Of a stretch of DNA of 64,000 nt, positions 36,444 through 48,329 are shown piece after piece (positions within the stretch are counted from its first letter, which is position 1; each line of letters starts with the position of its first letter). The stretch covers positions 2,294,001 to 2,358,000 of the forward strand of contig CP160629.1 of assembly GCA_038993745.2 (NCBI GenBank), read 5' to 3'. Origin of the DNA: Aliivibrio fischeri. Its GTDB lineage: Bacteria > Pseudomonadota > Gammaproteobacteria > Enterobacterales > Vibrionaceae. Under the pieces are notes generated by a model. It made no database searches, was not told where the DNA came from, and saw nothing but the letters and a program-made list of their open reading frames with translations. A program made the translations under genes and the position numbers.

Positions 36444-37490
36444 TTAATCGTTTGAGCTATAAGTACGCTCAACTTCAATTTCTTGTAGCAATTCACGTAC
36501 GATTACCGTAGCAAAACTGCCTGAAGTTAATGAGAAGTTTAGCGTTAACGTATCGCCTTCAGCTGACCATGTTAGGTTTTCAGGATGCAGTTCAATAGCA
36601 CGACGTTCATGACGCATACGGTTACCACGAATTAGCGCCATTAAATCCGGTTCAGCATCTAAATGAGGTTGTTCTAATGTAAGAGCTGTGCCTGTCGTTG
36701 GTAATTGATTATCTCCAGCTAATGCTGCCGTGATAGATAATTCACCATTTTGAATACTCTCTTCAGACGTCACATTCTCATTTACGATACGATCATTGCG
36801 ATCAAGTAGAATATCACCATCAACAGGTTGAGAGAAGTAACCCTCTGTTATTCTTTGAGAAACAATGTGGTTAAAAATCCAAGAACGAGCTGCTGATAAA
36901 TAAAAGCTACGCTTGCTGTTATCACGAGTACGAACATTATCTCGTCCCCAACGACGAGCTTCGTTAACGTTATTACCTTCATGTCCAAAACGTTGTGAAC
37001 CAAAGTAATTAGGAACACCAGTCAATTTTACTTTTTCTAGACGCGCTAACACATCTTCAATATCGGTGACTTCCGTTGCGATAACTTGAAACTGATTACC
37101 TTGTAAATCACCAGGACGTAACTTTTTGTTATGGCGAGTAACTTCTAAGATCTCAACACCTGGATGTGTAGCTTCAAATTTAGCAAAGTTTAATTCATCA
37201 CTGTTAGCAACTTGAACACTTAGCCATTGCTCAGTCACGGCATGGCGATCTTTCAACCCAGCCCAACTAACATTTTTAGATTTAACACCACAGAATTTTG
37301 CCAATTCATTAGCAACATATTTGGTATTTTCACCCGTTTTACGGATTTTAACCATTAAGTGTTCACCGCTACCAGTGAACTCAAAACCTAAGATCTCTTT
37401 TACAATAAAGTGCTCAGGAAGTTGTTTTAATTTACCTGTTGCTACTGGCTTTCCGTATAACCACGAAAAATTAGACATGATGTCTGACAT
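36444..37490 (-). CDS. truD: tRNA pseudouridine(13) synthase TruD
   Basis: 348 residues, E. coli 349. It makes pseudouridine 13 in tRNA-Glu. The catalytic Asp lies in [15 protein letters not shown], and [17 protein letters not shown] and [17 protein letters not shown] are characteristic. A Met at codon 5 (37478) is an alternative start. It is in the run ftsB-ispD-ispF-truD-surE-pcm-nlpD-rpoS. Confidence 0.96.
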   Translation of the reverse strand: MSDIMSNFSWLYGKPVATGKLKQLPEHFIVKEILGFEFTGSGEHLMVKIRKTGENTKYVANELAKFCGVKSKNVSWAGLKDRHAVTEQWLSVQVANSDELNFAKFEATHPGVEILEVTRHNKKLRPGDLQGNQFQVIATEVTDIEDVLARLEKVKLTGVPNYFGSQRFGHEGNNVNEARRWGRDNVRTRDNSKRSFYLSAARSWIFNHIVSQRITEGYFSQPVDGDILLDRNDRIVNENVTSEESIQNGELSITAALAGDNQLPTTGTALTLEQPHLDAEPDLMALIRGNRMRHERRAIELHPENLTWSAEGDTLTLNFSLTSGSFATVIVRELLQEIEVERTYSSND

Positions 37491-37501
37491 AAATCTATCT
37501 C

Positions 37502-37978
37502 TTAAGATGCTTTAACTAACAGCACTACTGCTTCACAAGCAATGCCTTCTTTTCTACCGGTAAAACCCAAACGCTCAGAAGTCGTGGCTTTTACATTAAC
37601 GTTATCTAGCTCTGTTTCTAAATCTTCTGCGATTGCATTACACATCGCTTGAATATGAGGAGCCATTTTAGGCGCTTGAGCAATGATAGTGACATCAGCA
37701 TTTCCCAATGCAAAACCTTTCTCTTTTACACGGCGATATACATCTCGCAGTAAAGCACGACTATCTGCCCCTTTCCACTTATCATCAGTATCTGGAAAAT
37801 GGCGACCAATATCACCTTCAGCTATGGCACCAAGTAGCGCATCACATAACGCATGCAAAGCAACATCACCATCTGAGTGAGCAATTAGGCCTTGTTCATA
37901 AGGAACGCTCACTCCACCAATAATGACCGGGCCTTCGCCGCCAAATTTATGTACATCAAATCCATGTCCAATTCTCAT
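37502..37978 (-). CDS. ispF: 2-C-methyl-D-erythritol 2,4-cyclodiphosphate synthase IspF
   Basis: 158 residues, the standard length. It carries out the fifth step of the MEP isoprenoid pathway. The N-terminus [13 protein letters not shown] carries the metal-binding Asp and His, and [17 protein letters not shown] and the late [15 protein letters not shown] complete the active site. The start overlaps the ispD stop (TAATG). Confidence 0.97.
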   Translation of the reverse strand: MRIGHGFDVHKFGGEGPVIIGGVSVPYEQGLIAHSDGDVALHALCDALLGAIAEGDIGRHFPDTDDKWKGADSRALLRDVYRRVKEKGFALGNADVTIIAQAPKMAPHIQAMCNAIAEDLETELDNVNVKATTSERLGFTGRKEGIACEAVVLLVKAS

Positions 37979-38694
37979 TATTTGGTTTCCTTTTTCATTT
38001 TTTGAAGATAAAACTCAGCCAAATTGAGATCTTCTGGTTGGGTGATTTTTAAGTTATCGGCACGACCTTGAACCAGTTTAGGTTGATATCCCATTAACTC
38101 AATTGCTGAAGATTCATCAGTAATAGATAAATTTTGTTCTAACCCTGTTTGCAGGGCTGAGAACAACAACTCTGTTGTAAATAGTTGTGGTGTTAACGCA
38201 TGCCACAGCACGCTACGATCAATCGTTGTTTCAATGCATTGTTCTTGAGTAGCATGTTTCATCGTATCTCGAACTGGCGATGCTAAAATGCCACCAATGT
38301 GTTCGGGGATCACTTCTGCAATTAATTTATCAATGTCAGAATGGCGAATACAAGGGCGAGCAGCATCATGCACCATCACCCACTCACTTAATTGGTGCTC
38401 TTGAACGTACGATAGACCAGACAACACCGAATCTGCACGCTCTTTACCGCCAGAAACTCGAATCACTCGGCTATCATGAGCAAGAGTTAATTCTGGAAAA
38501 TAAGGGTCACCATCAGTAATAGCAACAACGACTTTATTAACTAAAGGGAAAGCTAATAACTGTTCGATTGTATGTTCTAAAACGGTTTTTCCATTTAATA
38601 ATAGATATTGTTTAGGGCGGTCGGCTTTCATTCGGCTTCCTACCCCTGCGGCAGGAACAATTGCAGTAATCGACAAAGGTGTAGTAAGAGTCAT
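37978..38694 (-). CDS. ispD: 2-C-methyl-D-erythritol 4-phosphate cytidylyltransferase IspD
   Basis: 238 residues. Third step of the MEP pathway: it attaches CMP to methylerythritol phosphate. The nucleotide-binding loop is [19 protein letters not shown], and [11 protein letters not shown] carries the metal-binding Asp. It is followed directly by ispF and preceded by ftsB with only three bases between. Confidence 0.96.
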   Translation of the reverse strand: MTLTTPLSITAIVPAAGVGSRMKADRPKQYLLLNGKTVLEHTIEQLLAFPLVNKVVVAITDGDPYFPELTLAHDSRVIRVSGGKERADSVLSGLSYVQEHQLSEWVMVHDAARPCIRHSDIDKLIAEVIPEHIGGILASPVRDTMKHATQEQCIETTIDRSVLWHALTPQLFTTELLFSALQTGLEQNLSITDESSAIELMGYQPKLVQGRADNLKITQPEDLNLAEFYLQKMKKETK

Positions 38695-38697
38695 TAA

Positions 38698-38982
38698 TTA
38701 CCCCTCACTATTTTCATCAATAATTCGATAAAATGTTTCGCCTTTTTTTATCATTCCCAATTCATGACGAGCTCTTTCTTCAATAGCTTCAGAACCTTTT
38801 TTTAAGTCATCAATCTCAGCAAACATCTGTTCATTACGGTTACGTAAACCTTGATTAACTTCTTCTTGCAAAGCGACGTCATTTGATACTTGCGCATAAT
38901 CGGACATTCCATTCTTTCCAAACCATAAGGTGTATTGCAACCACCCTAAAGCAATCAATAAGAAAATGGCAAATGTACGCAT
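38698..38982 (-). CDS. ftsB: Cell division protein FtsB
   Basis: 94 residues with one N-terminal membrane span ([19 protein letters not shown]) and a following coiled coil ([20 protein letters not shown]), then the segment [20 protein letters not shown], typical of FtsB/DivIC. It forms the FtsQLB divisome complex. It heads the ispDF run. Confidence 0.93.
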   Translation of the reverse strand: MRTFAIFLLIALGWLQYTLWFGKNGMSDYAQVSNDVALQEEVNQGLRNRNEQMFAEIDDLKKGSEAIEERARHELGMIKKGETFYRIIDENSEG

Positions 38983-39068
38983 AATGGCTCCGAAAATAGG
39001 AAATGATAAAAGAAAGCTAACTATATCAATCCAGCATTAGAACTTCACTAGCTGTCTGACAGAAATAA

Positions 39069-39098
39069 AAAAAACCGCCTCAAATGAGACGGTTTTAT
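39069..39098 (-). terminator. eno terminator
   Basis: Arms AAAACCGTCTC and GAGGCGGTTTT with a T-run on the minus strand, about 60 bases after the enolase stop. Confidence 0.8.
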
Positions 39099-39154
39099 AT
39101 CGAAATTCTAATCGAACGATTAAGAATTAAAAATCAAATCTTCAAAAATTGAGA

Positions 39155-40465
<1,311 letters not shown>

Positions 40466-40531
40466 TTACTTTTCTTTAATTTAAAAGCTAAAAATAGCCG
40501 CCCAACATTGGACAGCTACTCGTAAATCCTA

Positions 40532-42175
<1,644 letters not shown>

Positions 42176-42303
42176 TTACCTGAAATTGGTGTAATGAGGA
42201 ATAAAAATGGATTTCATCTGGACGGGAAGTGAATATACCAGAACCGCTTTATCGCCACAACGTGAAAAGTATCACAGTTAATTGATTTATTTTTTGCTCC
42301 AAA

Positions 42304-43125
42304 TCAATTCCGCTCACTTCGTTTAATTTTTTCCCACTCCAAATCTAGCTCATTTAAATCACATTGCTCTATTTTTTTGCCTTTTTTAGCGACGTTCGCT
42401 TCAATTTGACGAAAACGACGCTCAAATTTGTTATTTGCTTTGCTTAAAACTTGCTCTGGATTTTTTTCTAAATGACGCACTAGATTTACCGTAGCAAAAA
42501 GTAGATCGCCTAATTCTTCTTCTACTTTTTCTTCATTTCTGGGTACTTTATAGACCTCTTCTAGCACTTCCGCCACTTCTTCATTTACTTTATTTGCAAC
42601 AGGTTGTAACTCATCCCAGTCAAAGCCAACTTTAGCACACTGTTTTTGTATTTTATTTGCTCTTAACAAACTTGGTAAAGCCGTTGGGATCGTATCTAAG
42701 ATACTTTCTTGAGCGGTCGTTTGTTGGTTGCTTTTCTCTTTATCTAAACGCTCTTGCTGTTTTACTTTATCCCAATTAGCTGCAATTTCAGCATCAGATG
42801 AAAAATTCTCTTCACCGAACACGTGTGGATGACGACGGATCAATTTTGCGTTTAATGTTTCTAGTACGTCATTAAAATCGAACAATTGCTCTTCTTGTGC
42901 AATTTGAGCATAGAAAACCACTTGAAACAGTAAATCTCCCAACTCTTCTTTTAAATTGCTCCAGTCCTTTTTATGAATCGCATCCACCACTTCGTATGTT
43001 TCTTCTATGGTATGCGGAACAATAGAATCAAAGGTTTGTTTTTTATCCCAAGGGCACCCTTTCTTTTCGTCTCTTAGTTGAGCCATGATAGAGAGTAACT
43101 GTTCAATATTATTTGGGGTGGTCAT
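42304..43125 (-). CDS. mazG: Nucleoside triphosphate pyrophosphohydrolase MazG
   Basis: 273 residues from ATG 43125 (GGGA eight bases upstream), which gives the family N-terminus; the frame extends to 43179 without support. Two MazG domains are visible: KKGCPWDKKQTFDSIVPHTI and EETYEV with NLKEELGDLLFQVVFYAQIA, then EEVAEVLEEVYKV with EEELGDLLFATVNLVRHL. The EExxE and ExxD metal motifs are intact. It removes non-canonical or excess NTPs and can lower ppGpp-linked stress. It sits between pyrG and a flagellin gene. Confidence 0.93.
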   Translation of the reverse strand: MTTPNNIEQLLSIMAQLRDEKKGCPWDKKQTFDSIVPHTIEETYEVVDAIHKKDWSNLKEELGDLLFQVVFYAQIAQEEQLFDFNDVLETLNAKLIRRHPHVFGEENFSSDAEIAANWDKVKQQERLDKEKSNQQTTAQESILDTIPTALPSLLRANKIQKQCAKVGFDWDELQPVANKVNEEVAEVLEEVYKVPRNEEKVEEELGDLLFATVNLVRHLEKNPEQVLSKANNKFERRFRQIEANVAKKGKKIEQCDLNELDLEWEKIKRSERN

Positions 43126-43154
43126 ATTTATTCCCTGTGATTGGTATAAAAACA

Positions 43155-43188
43155 AAAAAGCTGTGACCATTATAGTCACAGCTTTCTT
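43155..43188 (-). terminator. Flagellin gene terminator
   Basis: Arms AAAGCTGTGAC and GTCACAGCTTT with Ts following on the minus strand, about 30 bases after the flagellin stop. Confidence 0.75.
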
Positions 43189-43218
43189 AATCTCGATGAA
43201 TTTTAATTTTTTGGCAAA

Positions 43219-44352
43219 TTAGCCTAATAGACTTACTGCCGCATTTGGCGCTTGTTTAGCTTGTGCCAAAATAGATGAGCTTGATTGGCTTAAGATCTGG
43301 CTCTTAGTTAAATTTGTTGTTTCTTTAGCGAAATCAGTATCTTTAATCTGACTATTAGAGTCAGAGATATTTTCGTTGATGTTCGTTAAGTTTTTAATCG
43401 CACTATCAAAACGGTTTTGGATTGCACCTAATGAAGCACGGTTGCTATCTACGTATTCTAGAGCTGCATCGATAACGTCAATTGAACGCTGTGCACCGCC
43501 AACGGTCGTTAAATCCATTGATGCTACTGTATCATCAGATTCGCCACCCATTTTTAGTTCATTAGCTAATGAACCGCTAAATTCTAATGGAGAAGAGATC
43601 GTCTCACCTGACATGAATACTTGAAGTACACCATCTTCAGTAACAGACGCGCTTAGCTCATTTGTTTGACCGTTAATGTAAGTCGCTAACTCTTCAATAT
43701 CATCACCTGTTTTTGCTGTGATATTGATTTCTTGAGCGTTACCATTCTTATCATTGTAAGACACATTGAATTGCGTATTCTCTGCACCTACTTTCCAGTT
43801 AATGTCACGACCTTCTTCAGCAAAGTAAGATTTACCGCCCATTGTTGCTTCATCAGCACGCATGTTATTAAGTGTTACTGCAACTGCTTCACCTGAATCT
43901 GCACCAATTTGGAATGATTTAGTACCAAATTCGCCGTTAATTAAGCGTGTACCCGCAAAAGATGTTGTTTCAGCAATACGGTTTAATTCATCAGTTAATG
44001 AACTTGCTTCTTCTTGCATTGCGGCACGATCAGCATCAGTGTTTGAACCGTTCGCAGATTGAAGAGATAAGTCACGTAGGCGTTGAAGAACGTTAGTTGT
44101 TTCCTTCATTGCACCTTCAGCAGTTTGCGTAATAGACATGCCTTCATGTGCATTTCGTACTGCCACGTTTAGACCACGACTTTGCGCAGTCATACGGTTT
44201 GAAATTTGTAGACCAGAAGCATCATCAGCAGCACTGTTAATTTTCGAACCTGAAGACAATTTTTCCATTGAATCAGTTTGGGCAGCAGTTGCATTGTTCA
44301 TGTAACGTTGTGCTGTCATTGCCGAGATATTTGTATTTACTGAAATTGCCAT
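43219..44352 (-). CDS. flaF: Flagellin, solitary copy between mazG and relA
   Basis: 377 residues with all flagellin parts. The conserved N-terminal D0/D1 region includes [40 protein letters not shown] and [17 protein letters not shown]. The variable centre covers about 160-270, and the C-terminal D1/D0 ends [20 protein letters not shown]. It forms part of the polar flagellar filament. No other flagellar gene is in the window. The name flaF rests on my recollection that V. fischeri has one flagellin unlinked from the flaABCDE cluster, so treat it as tentative. A sigma-28 promoter precedes it. Confidence 0.92.
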   Translation of the reverse strand: MAISVNTNISAMTAQRYMNNATAAQTDSMEKLSSGSKINSAADDASGLQISNRMTAQSRGLNVAVRNAHEGMSITQTAEGAMKETTNVLQRLRDLSLQSANGSNTDADRAAMQEEASSLTDELNRIAETTSFAGTRLINGEFGTKSFQIGADSGEAVAVTLNNMRADEATMGGKSYFAEEGRDINWKVGAENTQFNVSYNDKNGNAQEINITAKTGDDIEELATYINGQTNELSASVTEDGVLQVFMSGETISSPLEFSGSLANELKMGGESDDTVASMDLTTVGGAQRSIDVIDAALEYVDSNRASLGAIQNRFDSAIKNLTNINENISDSNSQIKDTDFAKETTNLTKSQILSQSSSSILAQAKQAPNAAVSLLG

Positions 44353-44423
44353 TGTATTTGCTCCGGTCAGGCTTCATTTATTGTTATAGGGTTGAAGCCT
44401 ATAATTCATCGTTGATACACATA

Positions 44424-44450
44424 TTTACGGCCTACAATTTCAGAACTTGA
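44424..44450 (-). promoter_or_regulatory. Sigma-28 (FliA) promoter of the flagellin gene
   Basis: TCAAGTTC, an 11-base spacer and GCCGTAAA on the minus strand match the sigma-28 consensus TAAAGTTT-N11-GCCGATAA at 6 of 8 bases in each box. It lies about 70 bases before the flagellin start. Accessory vibrio flagellins are usually sigma-28 dependent. Confidence 0.75.
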
Positions 44451-44467
44451 GATTTTTTTTCAATAAA

Positions 44468-44497
44468 AAAGCCGAATATTTTAAAAAATATCCGGCT
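44468..44497 (-). terminator. relA terminator
   Basis: Arms GCCGGATATTTT and AAAATATTCGGC followed by six Ts on the minus strand, about 50 bases after the relA stop. Confidence 0.85.
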
Positions 44498-44545
44498 TCA
44501 ATCTATCTTATTGATAAAACAGTTAATTTATTTTATCTATGACGA

Positions 44546-46783
44546 TTATGACAAGCGAATGGCTTCCATCACATCTTTAACTTGTTCAACCCGTGTAATC
44601 AATCGACCAACAATATCCGCATTAAAGACCTCAAGATCAAAGTCCATGATGGTTAACTGCTTCTTGTAATCATTACGGCTCTTCATGCCTGACACTTTGA
44701 CTTTTTCATTAGCAAATAGAGTCGTTAGATCCTTTAACAGCCCAGTTCGATCCATTGCTGTAATACGTAAAGTCAGGATATAAGAACCAACAAAACCACT
44801 TCCCCATACCGTATCAATAATACGTTCTGAAGCGTGATGACGAAGCTCGTTTAGCTGATCACAGTCACTGCGGTGAACTGAAATACCACGACCTTGTGTA
44901 ATATACCCTGCAATTGGGTCACCAGGAATTGGCTGACAACAACGCGCTAAATGCGTCATTAAGTTATCAACCCCTTCAACAACAACCGCATCTTTACGTT
45001 GTTTGCTCTGTGCTTGTGCCTGAGCTTGCGCTTTTGCTTCTGATTCTTGAAGTTGCTCAAGCGCCTTTTGATCTTCTTGCTCTGCCGTTGGTTTATTTAC
45101 TAGCGCATTGATGTGATTTACGATCTGGTTAATACGAAGATCACCACTACCAATCCCAGCAAAAAGCTCATCGGTTGAATTTACATTGAAACGCTTAAGA
45201 GCATAACGCTCAGCATCTTTCAATGTTCCACCAATTTTAGCTAATTCAACTTCAAGGATCTCTTTACCTGCGTCTAGGTTTTTCTCACGACTTTGCTTTC
45301 TAAACCACGCATTAATCTTAGCGCGAGCACGACTTGAGTTAACAAAACCCAATGTTGGATTTAACCAATCACGTGATGGGTTTGGTTCTTTTTGAGTGAT
45401 AATTTCAACTTGATCACCCATTGATAATTGATGCGTGAAAGGAACAATACGTCCACCAACCTTAGCACCAATACAACGATGTCCTACTTCTGAGTGAATA
45501 TGATAGGCAAAGTCGAGTGGCGTTGCTCCCATGGGTAAATCGACCACATCACCGCGAGGGGTAAAGGCATAAACACGGTCATCAAATACTTGGCTACGAA
45601 GTTCATCCAGCATTTCACCCGAATCAGACATCTCTTCTTGCCAATCAAGTAACTTACGTAACCATGTAATTTTTTCATCATAACCACTACGGCTGTTACT
45701 ACCCGGACCTTCTTTGTATTTCCAGTGAGCAGCAACTCCTAACTCAGAGTCTTCATGCATGTCCTTGGTACGGATCTGAATTTCTATGGTTTTACCTTCA
45801 GGACCAAGAACAACGGTATGAATTGATTGATAACCATTGGGTTTTGGGTTTGCCACATAGTCATCAAACTCACTTGGTAGGTGTTTAAATTTGGTATGAA
45901 CAACACCTAAAGCCGCATAACAATCTTGCAGTTTATCAGCAATAATTCGAACAGCTCGAACATCAAAAAGCTCATCAAAGGCTAAGCTTTTCTTCTGCAT
46001 TTTTCGCCAAATGCTGTAGATGTGTTTAGGTCTACCGCTTACTTCAGCATTGATATTGCATACTTTCATCTCATCACTTAAATCAGTGACAAAATCATGG
46101 ATGTATTGCTCACGAACAATTCTTCGTTCTGAAAGTTGTTTCGCAATTTTTTTATAGGTATCCGGTTGTTGGTAGCGGAAAGAGTAATCCTCAATTTCCC
46201 ACTTTAATTGACCAATACCTAGACGGTTAGCAAGCGGAGCATAAATATTATTACACTCTTTCGCAGCAGCACGACGCACTTCATCTGGCTCATTTTTCAC
46301 TTCACGTAAGTTACAAATACGCTCCGCTAATTTAATGATCACACAACGAAAATCATCCACCATAGCCAGTAGCATACGACGAATATTATCGACTTGGTTT
46401 GATGCTGACTCAGGCCCTACAGTAGCATTAAGTTGTCCAATTGAGTCCATCTCTTCGACGCCTTCAATTAACTTTTCAATTTCTTTACTGTAATGCTCTG
46501 TGAGGGTTTCTTTATCAAGAAGACCACTCGACACTAATGGGAAAAGTTGTGCAGCAACTAGTGTGGCTTTATCCATACTTAGAGTGATTAAAATTTCAAT
46601 CATCTCTCGGCCACGCCATAGCAATAGCTGACCATTTTCATGGGACGCCACTAACTCCTGACAATGCTGGTAAACCTCTGTCAGTTTTTTTGAAGTGGGT
46701 TTATCTTGTTCGAGGCTGTCTATCCATTCAGCTAACTCGAACGTTTCATTTTCCTTTAGATGTGCTCCGCGAACTGCGACCAT
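44546..46783 (-). CDS. relA: GTP pyrophosphokinase RelA
   Basis: 745 residues (E. coli 744). It is the ribosome-associated (p)ppGpp synthetase of the stringent response. The order is a degenerate HD domain (about 60-200), the synthetase with SGRPKHIYSIWRKMQKKSL and YQSIHTVVLGPEG, TGS (YAFTPRGDVVDLPMGATPLD), helical, zinc-finger (LARCCQPIPGDPIAGYITQG) and ACT domains. The HD metal motif is not intact, as usual for RelA. It lies 66 bases downstream of rlmD. Confidence 0.96.
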   Translation of the reverse strand: MVAVRGAHLKENETFELAEWIDSLEQDKPTSKKLTEVYQHCQELVASHENGQLLLWRGREMIEILITLSMDKATLVAAQLFPLVSSGLLDKETLTEHYSKEIEKLIEGVEEMDSIGQLNATVGPESASNQVDNIRRMLLAMVDDFRCVIIKLAERICNLREVKNEPDEVRRAAAKECNNIYAPLANRLGIGQLKWEIEDYSFRYQQPDTYKKIAKQLSERRIVREQYIHDFVTDLSDEMKVCNINAEVSGRPKHIYSIWRKMQKKSLAFDELFDVRAVRIIADKLQDCYAALGVVHTKFKHLPSEFDDYVANPKPNGYQSIHTVVLGPEGKTIEIQIRTKDMHEDSELGVAAHWKYKEGPGSNSRSGYDEKITWLRKLLDWQEEMSDSGEMLDELRSQVFDDRVYAFTPRGDVVDLPMGATPLDFAYHIHSEVGHRCIGAKVGGRIVPFTHQLSMGDQVEIITQKEPNPSRDWLNPTLGFVNSSRARAKINAWFRKQSREKNLDAGKEILEVELAKIGGTLKDAERYALKRFNVNSTDELFAGIGSGDLRINQIVNHINALVNKPTAEQEDQKALEQLQESEAKAQAQAQAQSKQRKDAVVVEGVDNLMTHLARCCQPIPGDPIAGYITQGRGISVHRSDCDQLNELRHHASERIIDTVWGSGFVGSYILTLRITAMDRTGLLKDLTTLFANEKVKVSGMKSRNDYKKQLTIMDFDLEVFNADIVGRLITRVEQVKDVMEAIRLS

Positions 46784-46849
46784 GTCCGTTTCCTATTAAT
46801 TCTCTAATCTGTAATTCTTTTGATCCCGCCTAACGAACTCAAGAGCGAG

Positions 46850-48166
46850 TTAACGTTCAAACAATGCCATTGATTCTAAATGCCCTGTATGAGGGAACAT
46901 ATCAAGCATACCTAGCCTAGTTAGCTTGAAACCGTGTTGAATAAGTAATTGGCTATCGCGTGCAAGTGTTGCTGGGTTACACGAAACATAAACCACGGTT
47001 TGAGGTTTTAATTTTGCCACAGTTTCCATCACACCTGCAGCCCCTGCTCTAGCAGGATCCAGTAAAATTTTTGTAAACTTTGTGCTAGCCCACACTTGTT
47101 CACTCACCTCTTCTTCTAAGTTAGCTTGATAAAACGACACATTAGAAAGTTGATTTCTTTCTGCGTTCAGTTTTGCTCGCTGAACCATTTCATCAACACC
47201 TTCAATTCCCACCACTGTTTTTACTTTTTTAGCTAATGGCAGACTAAAGTTTCCTAAACCACAAAACAGATCCAAAACGCTGTCGTTTTCATTTAAATCT
47301 AACCAAGATAAAGCTTGCTCAACCATTTGCTCATTCACATTACGATTTACTTGAATGAAATCTTTCGGCGTAAAATAAATTTTGGTGCCATCAATAAGAT
47401 AAAATGGTTCTTCTCCACGAACATGATTTAATACATCCGCTTCAGGCATTAGGTATAGGATCAAATTGCGTTCTTCACAATAATTAACTAATGCTTGCTG
47501 ATCCTTCTCATTAAAATCTGCAACATGACGAATAAGTAAAACACTGCCATTATCTGCTTGTACAAGCTCAACATGACCTAGGTGCTTTTTACCTTTTAAC
47601 TGATTTAATAAAGTAAATAATGACTCTAAATGTTGGTCTAACTCTTGAACAAGAACAGGGCAATGGCGAACATTTACAATTGCTTTGCTCTGTTTTTTAC
47701 GAAAACCGAAATCAAGCTGATTGGTTTGTTTATTGAGCATCAAGCTAATGCGAGCTCGACGGCGGTAACTCAGTTCCTCACCCATAATAGGCTGAACCAT
47801 CTCACCTTGTGAGACTCCTTGCTTTTTCATCAGTTCTTGCAGCTTTTCATTTTTCGCTACAATTTGTTCTTCATGTTGTAGATGCTGTAAGTTACACCCA
47901 CCACATTCATGATAATGCTGGCAAATCGGTGTTTGGCGTTTTTCACTTTTCTGCGCTAGCTTAATCAGTTTTGCACGAGAAAATTGTTTCTTTTGCTCAA
48001 TAAACTGAATGATCGCTTTTTCACCAGGCAATGCTCCCTCGATAAACACGGGTTTCTTATCAACAAAAGCAATTCCAGCTCCGTTGTGATCTAATCGAAC
48101 CACATCAACTGATTGATGTTTTGTGTTTACAGAAGCTTTCTTTTTCGGTTTGAAGAATTGCGCCAT
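46850..48166 (-). CDS. rlmD: 23S rRNA (uracil-5-)-methyltransferase RlmD
   Basis: 438 residues from ATG 48166, which starts MAQFFKPKKK as in E. coli RlmD; the open frame extends to 48199 without conserved sequence. It methylates U1939 of 23S rRNA. The N-terminal TRAM domain is followed by an iron-sulfur cluster region (CQHYHECGGCNLQHL), the SAM site VLDLFCGLGNFSLPLA and the catalytic stretch VYVSCNPATLARD. It is divergent from barA and upstream of relA, as in many gammaproteobacteria. Confidence 0.96.
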   Translation of the reverse strand: MAQFFKPKKKASVNTKHQSVDVVRLDHNGAGIAFVDKKPVFIEGALPGEKAIIQFIEQKKQFSRAKLIKLAQKSEKRQTPICQHYHECGGCNLQHLQHEEQIVAKNEKLQELMKKQGVSQGEMVQPIMGEELSYRRRARISLMLNKQTNQLDFGFRKKQSKAIVNVRHCPVLVQELDQHLESLFTLLNQLKGKKHLGHVELVQADNGSVLLIRHVADFNEKDQQALVNYCEERNLILYLMPEADVLNHVRGEEPFYLIDGTKIYFTPKDFIQVNRNVNEQMVEQALSWLDLNENDSVLDLFCGLGNFSLPLAKKVKTVVGIEGVDEMVQRAKLNAERNQLSNVSFYQANLEEEVSEQVWASTKFTKILLDPARAGAAGVMETVAKLKPQTVVYVSCNPATLARDSQLLIQHGFKLTRLGMLDMFPHTGHLESMALFER

Positions 48167-48329
48167 TATTACTGCCTGGTTTACAAAAATTAGCTCCATT
48201 ATACCGAAACTATATGAAGATGCAGTCTTGATTTACGTTCTATCTTGCGCTTTCGACAGAGAATAATTGAGCTTAGCCTCTAAGTTGATTAAGCTACGCC
48301 CTCAAGGAAGTTAAACGAATCGAATTTAT

